From Quercus robur (taxonomy: Eukaryota; Streptophyta; Magnoliopsida; Fagales; Fagaceae), in the NCBI RefSeq assembly GCF_932294415.1, contig NC_065536.1, forward strand, positions 28,787,354-28,851,353: DNA of 64,000 nt, given 5' to 3'. This document shows, in pieces, positions 58,001 to 64,000 of the stretch. Both the position numbers and the translations under genes were made by a program. The notes under the pieces are model-generated. The model did not search any database, was not told where the DNA came from, and saw only the letters and a list, made by a program, of their open reading frames with translations. Position 1 is the stretch's first letter. Each line of letters starts with the position of its first letter.

Positions 58001-59429
58001 GTTGTGGCTACTTGATTACCTACATAATTTATGCATATGCTTTCTTTTCTTTAAACTCAGGGAAGGGTGTGGTGATAGGTGGGGTAGGATTAGGTTTATA
58101 TCTTTTGGTATATTCTCTCTTTGATTCCGTTACACCAATTGGTCCAATTTTATAGGGAAAAAAAACCATAGTCATGATAGGTAGTCTTATTAGTACAGCT
58201 ATCTACATGATGTAATCAATGGTTGACATATTTTTGTGTCCTCAATGTCTTCTCTGTACATGCTAATGTTTGTAGTTAAGGATTCCTTGCATACACATGG
58301 ACATGATAGCTGATAGGCACACATAAATGTGGACAGATATGCACAGGGAGACAGACACAATTCCCTAAAATGAGCGTTCCATAAATTAACAACCTTCTTT
58401 TGAGGAACCAAATTGACTTCATATTTTGGGTCACACACACACACATCCTTGTCATAAATGATATGGGATATCAGCATACTAGTAATTCAGTTTATATTAT
58501 ATAGGAATTCATCAGATTGTAAGATTGTAAATTACACTTAAAACTTGATGCTGTGTAGTGGTTATCACGTCAGTAATGGCACTCCAGTCAGACACGGGTG
58601 TTTGTAAATTCCATAACAATCCACCTTTTGCATAGTGCCTATAAAGAGCTACTGCTCATGATGGGAGGCAGCCACTACCACCATGGTTTCCTTCAAATTT
58701 AAAGCAGCTAAATTTCAACAATTACTTAAAAAAAAAAAAAAAAAGATTGTAAATTACACTTTACCTGTAAAAAGCTAAAAGCCTCAATTCTGAAAGAAGA
58801 TATTTTAAGTTGTTCATTTAAATAAAATACCAGTATTGTCACTTGTTAACATGGACACACAAGCTAATGATTTTAGCTGGAGACATGTCATGACTAAATG
58901 AGAGGGTAAAAAGAGATTATTATTCATAAACAAAATCTTTCTGTTGCATGGTATGTAACATTTTCTGATACTAAAGAAATTTGTACGCTATGTGACGAAT
59001 TATTGGGTGGTGCAAAAGCTTTCAAATTGGCTGCCACCTTTCATCCATTTGTTATCTAAAGGCAGCGCAAAAGTTTCAGGTTAGGACTTGGTGGAGGTGG
59101 CATCACTTAATCCAAAAATTTAAAAATCTGACCATTTTACCAGTTTGGTATGCCAGCATTGGGCCATCTGTTTTTTTCAAGATGAAGGCTTGATGGCTCA
59201 AGAATCCCCCCTTCCCTCCCAAAAAAATGGAAGACATTGACCATAAATAATAGTTGCTATGCTGATTATTATTTTTAATTAAAGTTGTTGAGTCCTTGTA
59301 TTTATGCAGAAATGTGAATAAATAGTTTCTATGCTGATTATTGTTTGTACATAAATTATTAAAGTTGTTGAGTCCTTGTATTTGTGCAGAAATGTGGGGC
59401 GAGGTGGGTTAACACGCAGTACCCAATGA
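52001..59429 (+). CDS. MAP70: Microtubule-associated protein MAP70 (11 coding exons, 633 aa)
   Basis: Coding exons are 52001-52262, 52373-52458, 54046-54111, 54199-54369, 54497-54667, 54788-54943, 55065-55211, 55342-55413, 55503-56045, 56128-56315 and 59390-59429. All introns are GT-AG and the frame is continuous for 634 codons including TGA, close to the 622-634 residues of Arabidopsis MAP70-1/-2. After a Ser/Pro-rich start, DADEFINLLHGSDPVKVEL leads into a long coiled coil (about residues 72-395: KDRELGEAQAEIKALRFSER, NDEKKASMAAQFAAEATLRR, KQWLEERRFLQGEMQQLRDK). A Ser/Arg-rich basic stretch (about 396-470) follows, then a second coil (about 525-600) and the terminus RNVGRGGLTRSTQ. MAP70 proteins bind cortical microtubules and shape wall deposition, notably in xylem vessels. 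Intron 2 (1.6 kb) and intron 10 (3.1 kb) carry retroposon and MITE insertions. Which paralogue (MAP70-1 to -4) is not decided. Confidence 0.96.
52980..53190. repeat. Degenerate tandem duplication in MAP70 intron 2
   Basis: GGAGTTCTTGCGTTCTTGCTT...TTGTTGAAAATGGGAA...TTAATTT at 52982 recurs as GGAGTTCTTGCATTGTTGCTT... at 53097, period about 115 bp, with many substitutions. Confidence 0.6.
53308..53607 (+). mobile_element. 5'-truncated RTE-type LINE 3' end in MAP70 intron 2
   Basis: The plus strand reads RWFSHV, then RRATNAPVRKSELIKVEGTK and NGRGSPK, the C-terminal tail of plant RTE-clade reverse transcriptase proteins. It is followed by a GGGACTAAGGCTTTG 3' untranslated end and a (TTG)n tail ending at about 53606. 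An in-frame stop and the small size show a dead truncated copy. It is in the same orientation as the host gene. Confidence 0.75.
56876..57604. mobile_element. Possible TIR element in MAP70 intron 10
   Basis: AGTGTTTTAAAATCC at about 56875 is mirrored by GGTTTTTAAAACATT near 57591-57605, a short inverted pair of the TGTTTTAAAA type seen at ends of plant non-autonomous hAT-like elements. Inside, 57429-57500 begins with a T-run followed by GATAAGTAATAAGATTATAT, resembling the reverse-strand 3' end of an L1 LINE. No clean target duplication was found, so this is tentative. Confidence 0.42.
58540..58743 (+). mobile_element. Retroposed RNA with tRNA-like head in MAP70 intron 10
   Basis: An exact 18-bp duplication AGATTGTAAATTACACTT lies at 58522-58539 and 58744-58761. 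Between them is about 187 bp ending in a poly(A) run of about 17 (58727-58743). This structure is diagnostic of LINE-machinery retroposition. The head contains TGTGTAGTGGTTATCACGTC, close to the 5' half of plant tRNA-Val including the A box. The remainder, up to AATTTCAACAATTACTT, is not recognised. No clear B box follows. It may be a SINE or a chimeric tRNA-RNA retrocopy. Confidence 0.8.
59250..59396 (+). repeat. Tandem duplication carrying the last 3' splice site of MAP70
   Basis: TAGTTGCTATGCTGATTATT...AAAGTTGTTGAGTCCTTGTA then TTTATGCAG/AAATGTG (first copy) is followed by a second copy ending TTTGTGCAG/AAATGTG, which opens the true last exon at 59390. The period is 72-80 bp. The first acceptor (AG at 59308-59309) would also splice in frame but meets TAG at 59323 after RNVNK, removing the conserved GRGGLTRSTQ tail. 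Confidence 0.85.
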
Positions 59430-60429
59430 CGAGAAATCCTGCTGCAGCTGCAGTAAATCTGCATAGGCCTTGCTCTCCTTTAAATTTTAATTTTAATTTT
59501 TAAATTTCACCTTATTTTGTGATTGATTATATGTAACCGGCATGCCGAGGCATCTACATTCACTGAAATTGGCAAAGACAAGAAAAACCAAAAAGAGCGG
59601 AATATGAGGAAGAAATCGGTATGCTTCTGACGTAGACTGTTATTCCTCTGCTTAGGGATCAGGAAAAAGCAAAAGGAAGATAATTGACTTTGGGCTAACA
59701 TTTTGTCAGGTTTTCTTTGAGTGGCCAGTCGTTGTGTGGTTGTATAGGTAGCTTATTGGCTTTTTACTTTGTTCCTTCCGCTGTCATTTTGCAGTTTATA
59801 TTTGTATTCTGCGGCTAGTGTGATTGTTGTTGGTTCAGGTTTGTTAATATTTTTGTAATCAGATCAAGATCAGATCTTCTATGGTTGTGTTAATTCTTCT
59901 ATAGTTTCTTGTTGGTTATAAATCTATGGTAGAATGATTACTGTAAAAGTAGTATTTTCAATTTTTTCTGTGATCTTGCTAATGAGATGGAAGGCGAGCT
60001 AAAAACCAAAATATGATTGATTTATTGGTTCAAAAATCTTGTGACTATCATTTGAGCTGTGTGTAGGAAAATAGAACACTGAAATTGGAGATTACACTAA
60101 AATAATAAGAATGATTGGTCTGCTTCAGATCCATTAGTCACTTATTGGCTGAGTCGGTGGTCTGTGCTATTGTACTGGGTTCTATATTTTACAGGTCATG
60201 TTCCAACTTAGGACCAAAGCTTCCCTTTTAGGCTTTTAGCCTTTCTGGAAATGGGGAGTATGCAAGGATTGCGTGTAGTAACTCTATTTCGTCCAACCCT
60301 GAAAAGCAAAAGCTGAAAAGGGGGAAAAAGAAGAAAGAAAAAGCAAAGAAGTATTTGGCATTAAGCTTAGGAGTCGGGATATAGGGAACAGTTAAACAAT
60401 GCGTGAACTAGCCAACAACATCAATACCA
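59430..60429 (+). other. MAP70 3' untranslated region and intergenic spacer
   Basis: Sequence after the TGA is T-rich. No unambiguous polyadenylation signal can be assigned, but TTTTTGTAATCAGATC-like stretches near 59850 are plausible near-upstream elements. No further gene seen. Confidence 0.45.
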
Positions 60430-60570
60430 ACCGTCTGGGTAGCCTAGTGATGTTTTACCTGTTGAAGGTGGAAGTATTGGGTTCATGTTATTGTGGTGTA
60501 TCTATCAAATTATTAATGTGGGTGTTTCGGAATTATAAAATATGATTTTTTTTTTTTTTTTTTTTTTTCC
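60430..60570 (+). mobile_element. Possible tRNA-derived SINE with T-rich tail
   Basis: GTCTGGGTAGCCTAGTGATG resembles an A box and GGAAGTATTGGGTTCATGTT a B box, with spacing of about 40 bp. The unit ends in a run of about 22 T (60547-60568). Target duplications were not identified. Confidence 0.45.
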
Positions 60571-61140
60571 TTTTAAAAGGGAAAAGGTTTGTTACATTTC
60601 CTAAAAAGCCCACTCCCAAATACTGAAATGGCAATACTTACTAGAATGATGGTGACAGCTGTACGTGCTTGCATGCTTAAAAGGCTGGAGTGGGAACAAT
60701 ATTGTATTCACTCAAAATAACTAATATATCGTTATTGGTTTTAATTTAAATTTATAATTGAAATTATATTTTTGTCTATTAATAACGAGTTATTATTTAA
60801 GTGTTAAATAGCTATTATTTAAGTGTCTAAGTGTTGCGGAAATTGATGCGTAACATTTTTTATAATCTTGACTTTCTGCCATTTCAATTTTGTTGGTTTG
60901 TTTTATTACCACGTTTGGAGCCCAATACGATAGAATGGAAGCGCAAAAAAAAAGAAAGGAAAAAAAGGAAAAAAGAAAAGAAAAAGATTGTTAAGAAAAT
61001 ATGCACCATGGAGATTGGAGATGTGACTCGTTATGCAAAAACATACGTAATAGCTCTCCAGGAATGCAAAGTTACGTAAAGTAAAAGAAAAAAAAAAGAA
61101 TAAAAAAAAGAGCAACTATTACTCATTCCTCAACCGTTTT
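60571..61140. other. Spacer upstream of the DRP1 gene
   Basis: Contains purine-rich stretch 60944-60985 and A-rich stretch 61081-61112; frames on both strands there are low complexity. No gene recognised. Confidence 0.5.
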
Positions 61141-61368
61141 TTTCCGTGTATTCTCTCTCTCTCTCTCTCTAGATCCACGTTCTGCATCTAACCCATTTTT
61201 TTATTATTCAGTGATTGAAACCCTCATTGCTGATCCCGCATTCTGTTCTCGGATCCAAATCCTTATTTTTTTTTTTTCTCTTCCCTCAATCTTACCAATC
61301 CCATTACACAAACAATAGTACATTTCTTAGATCTTCGGTCGCTTTGAATCCATCCCCTCCCTCAAAAA
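61141..61368 (+). promoter_or_regulatory. Probable DRP1 5' leader with CT microsatellite
   Basis: (CT)9-like tract at 61152-61170 followed by a T-run at 61265-61277 and a pyrimidine-rich leader into CTCAAAAAATGGC, whose ATG (61369) starts the conserved protein. Transcription start not determined. Confidence 0.5.
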
Positions 61369-61826
61369 ATGGCAACAATGGAGAGCTTGATCGGGCTGGT
61401 GAACCGGATCCAGCGAGCCTGCACCGTCTTAGGCGATTACGGCGGCGAGGGGATGTCGCTTTGGGAAGCTCTTCCTTCCGTCGCTGTCGTCGGAGGCCAG
61501 GTTCTCATTATTCATCTTTCACCTCCTCTTTTTTATATTATTGTATTTTTCTCTGATAATATGCTTATGCTTTGGTGGAAAATCTCAGAGTTCGGGGAAA
61601 TCTTCGGTGTTGGAAAGCGTGGTTGGAAGAGACTTTCTGCCTCGTGGATCCGGTAATTCGTCTTTCACTTTTTTCTCCACTTTTAAGTCTCTCGAAGAAG
61701 TATAGAAAATTCAATGTTGGATCTAGTTATTATTTACGATATATTTACTTGCAAAGAAATGCCATACAATAACACACATTGCAAAGTCTGAGAGAGATGA
61801 TTGATAGACAATCTTATCACGATTTT

Positions 61827-61864
<38 letters not shown>

Positions 61865-62396
61865 TTGGAGAAGCTGATTCCCGAACTAGAACTTGCGACG
61901 TTCCACTTAAAGTGGAAGGCACTTGCTATTGTGCCAAGGCATGACCTCTTATGTTAGGGGAGTGTTTGAACATTTAATGCCCATCGGTCATGTTTAGGAG
62001 AAATTTCTATAAATGCGTACTCGCTCTTCTTACATGAATGATGGGTTCTACTAATTAAATTTATGGTGGGACCTAACATTCACGTGAGAGAAGAGAGTAC
62101 GTATTTATGGTACTCCGGGAGTACCTAATAATTTTTCCATGTTCAGTTGGCCATGATCTCTTTCTTTCTATTTTGAGTTAGAATGGTCAGCATCACTTCA
62201 TTAATTTTAATTATCCCATTAACATATTAGCGATTTTTTTTTTTGACAAGGAAGAATGTTTTGATCTTATTTATTGTTCTTTGATTGTAAGGTATTGTTA
62301 CACGGAGGCCGTTAGTGTTGCAACTTCATAAGACAGAAGGGGGGCAAGACTATGCAGAGTTTCTCCATGCACCAAAGAGAAAGTTAACCGATTTTG
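61369..62396 (+). CDS. DRP1: Dynamin-related protein 1 (DRP1), first three coding exons; continues beyond window
   Basis: Coding exons are 61369-61500, 61589-61652 and 62292-62396 (plus strand, GT-AG introns), giving the first 100 residues. The protein starts [20 protein letters not shown] and continues through the GTPase P-loop GGQSSGKSS (residues 42-50, Lys48), split by intron 1 after Gln44. [20 protein letters not shown] with the switch I Thr69 follows, then [13 protein letters not shown] and [16 protein letters not shown]. This is the N-terminus of plant-specific phragmoplastin-type DRP1 GTPases (about 610 residues), which act at the cell plate and in clathrin-mediated endocytosis. [10 protein letters not shown] and FLHAPK look DRP1C/A-like, while the start is DRP1E-like, so the paralogue is undecided. 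Intron 3 fills the rest of the window. Confidence 0.94.
61828..61950 (-). mobile_element. tRNA-derived SINE in DRP1 intron 2
   Basis: On the minus strand, GGTCATGCCTTGGCACAATA provides an A-box-like segment and CAAGTTCTAGTTCGGGAATC a B-box-like segment. It ends in poly(A), seen as a 36-T run at 61828-61863 on the plus strand. This is the standard plan of plant tRNA-derived SINEs. TCTTAT near both ends may be the remnant of a target duplication. Confidence 0.75.
61994..62128. mobile_element. Foldback MITE (135 bp) in DRP1 intron 2
   Basis: The left arm TTAGGAGAAATTTCTATAAA and following CGTACTCGCTCTTCTTACAT is matched by an inverted right arm ending GGTACTCCGGGAGTACCTAA. Arms of about 57 bp with several mismatches make an almost complete palindrome. 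Confidence 0.72.
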
Positions 62397-63515
62397 GTAT
62401 GTCAACTTCTGATCAAGGCTGCAATTTATTTCCCTCTTTGATTATAATTCATGCCATTGGTGGCTAAATTCTTTATTTGTGTATTTCTTTTTTTTTTTTC
62501 TCTCTGTGTGCTTTTAGAAATTTTTACTTACCCATTGCCTGTCTTAAGGATTCAATTTATTTTTTATTAGGTGATGAATCTTTTTGCATATTTTGAAAAT
62601 TTTTTTCCTTGTTTAAACAATAGATGCCCATTTTTAACAATAAGAATTTTTTTGATAACAATAGTATTTATGAATTGCTTGTGATACCAAATTCTTAGGT
62701 AAAGTTCTGTTCTGAGATAAGGAAGATATGGTTTGAAATAAGGTTTGGGTGCTCTGATATTTCTTTTGGTACACAGATATGAGATGTAAGCTTATATGGT
62801 AGATATATAATGCCGTTATTATAGATGCCAACAGAAAAATTAAATTGCCTAAAATAGTATCTTCATTACTTAAGATCACATTTTTTTTTTCTTTTCTTAT
62901 ATTCAAACTGATATATGTTTAGACCCGATGGCTTGGGTTTGGTTGCAAGTATCTGATTTTCATATTTAGCTCTGAGGACTAAGCGAAGATACTACAAGTA
63001 TTGGTTATGGGCATCGGAGACACATGGATTCTTTTGGTTATTATGTAGTCAAAGTTGTCTTTGAGGTTCAATTCCTTAAATAATTTAACCATTTTACAGT
63101 TATTTTTTATTTTTTATTGGTAAGTTATGGAACTGCCATTTGAACCCACAACCCAGTTTTGCATATATACATACATATATATATATATGTTTGTATATTA
63201 GAAAAAGAATTTCTGTTCCATTAAATTTCAGACTTGCTAATGATAATTGCATTTAAGGCTAATATTGATATGGAAATTTGATTGGAAGGTAGTAAACTGG
63301 GGTATGTTCATATGATATGGCCCTTAAGTCCTTAGGTCATTTAGTATTTGTAACTAGTATAATAGGCATCAGCACAATAGTCATTTGGTTGTAACTAGTG
63401 GCAGGAGATTGATAGCTCCAGGTGTTAATGGGAAGACATAGCATTACTCTCTTGCAGAGAACTAAAATTTGTACCATTCAGTTCAAGGGGATGAATATGA
63501 TGATACACACAATCA

Positions 63516-63536
63516 CCCCCCCCCCCCCCCCCCCCC
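63516..63536. repeat. Homopolymer of 21 C
   Basis: An uninterrupted C run directly followed by TC and a T-run at the tail of a reverse-oriented SINE. Its length may vary or be mis-sequenced. Confidence 0.9.
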
Positions 63537-63660
63537 TCTTTTTTTTTAATTATTATTGGTAAGTTACACACACAACCGATAGTTTTGCACCCACGATCTC
63601 ACCCTCCACTTAGGACTTATAAGGGAATAAGGCACCAGTTGAAATCGAGCTCTTTGGCCC
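63537..63660 (-). mobile_element. tRNA-derived SINE in DRP1 intron 3
   Basis: Minus strand: GAGCTCGATTTCAACTGGTG (A-box-like), GGTGAGATCGTGGGTGCAAA (B-box-like), ending GTAACTTACCAATAATAATT and poly(A) (T-run at about 63538-63549 on plus). The same tail sequence (ATTGGTAAGTTA) recurs at 63115, so the family is present at least twice in this intron. Confidence 0.65.
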
Positions 63661-64000
63661 CTTTTTGCTCTTTTTGGAATATTAATGCGTTGTTTGTCAT
63701 CCAATGGACTCAAATACAAATTATACCATATGCAGGCCAGGAGCTATAGGTAAAGTCTTTGTAAAGTAGATTGTTAAATTAATTACATTGTGGGTTTCAA
63801 ATTTCAGTTTCTGCACAGGCCTTGAATTTGGAATATAGAAGTCTAATATGTTGACATTGGGGATGACTTTGAATTGGTTGACATTTCAGTTAATGTATGA
63901 TTTGTCTCATCTATTACTGTATTTGCATTGAATCAGCTAAAGACTAGCTTATTTAGAATTTGTATACCTATTCCTGTTAAGTATTACCTCATCCAGATTG

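Larger units (their letters stand above)
62397..64000 (+). other. DRP1 intron 3 (incomplete)
   Basis: Begins GTATGTC after the phase-1 exon end and has no further DRP1 coding block up to the window edge. Contains TA repeats (63174-63190), a 21-C run and SINE debris. Another SINE-like tail (TTGGTAAGTTATGG... ACCCACAACCC) lies at 63115-63160. Confidence 0.75.

Noticed and set aside
58540..58620. Functional tRNA-Val gene
   Set aside because: Only the 5' half resembles tRNA-Val; no B box, acceptor stem or T-run terminator follows, and it is flanked by retroposition signatures.

Overview
This is plant nuclear DNA. It has spliced genes with canonical GT-AG introns, AT-rich spacer DNA and a dense set of plant transposon families. 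The two host genes, MAP70 and a dynamin-related protein 1, point to a seed plant. The mix of large solo LTRs, Stowaway and PIF-like MITEs and SINEs suggests a woody eudicot; this is inference, and I cannot name the species.

Layout. 1-24.9 kb is gene-free: a probable LTR at the left edge (about 2-1889), two hAT-like non-autonomous elements (2848-3539, 4127-4602), three solo LTRs with target-site duplications (7198-7991, 12090-14563, 14655-15701), a broken PPR gene (about 9.9-11.0 kb, minus), MITEs and two tandem duplications. 24.9-39.0 kb is one Ty3/gypsy element of the Tat lineage on the minus strand, with LTRs, primer-binding site, gag, protease, reverse transcriptase, two RNase H domains and integrase. 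It also carries a spliced open reading frame on the opposite strand between integrase and the 3' LTR. That antisense ORF is split by a 4.2-kb hAT transposon (27872-32056) with an exact 8-bp target duplication. 39-51 kb holds more MITEs, a 1.26-kb DNA transposon derivative, an L1-type LINE (minus) carrying a solo LTR, and a nested TIR-element cluster (46901-49518) that has captured a piece of a Rab escort protein gene.

51.5-64 kb is the gene-bearing end, both genes on the plus strand. A complete MAP70 gene (11 coding exons, 52001-59429, 633 aa) has introns loaded with retroposon debris. It is followed by the first three coding exons of a DRP1 dynamin-like GTPase (61369-62396), which runs off the right edge. 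MAP70 binds cortical microtubules. DRP1 acts in clathrin-mediated endocytosis and cell-plate formation. Both are cytoskeleton or membrane-growth genes, but nothing in the sequence shows that they are co-regulated.

Most of the biology here is transposon biology: nested insertions whose order can be read from target duplications, an intact empty site beside a filled one, and host sequence captured by a TIR element. All coordinates and splice sites were read by eye. Host-gene exon boundaries agree in reading frame across all junctions.
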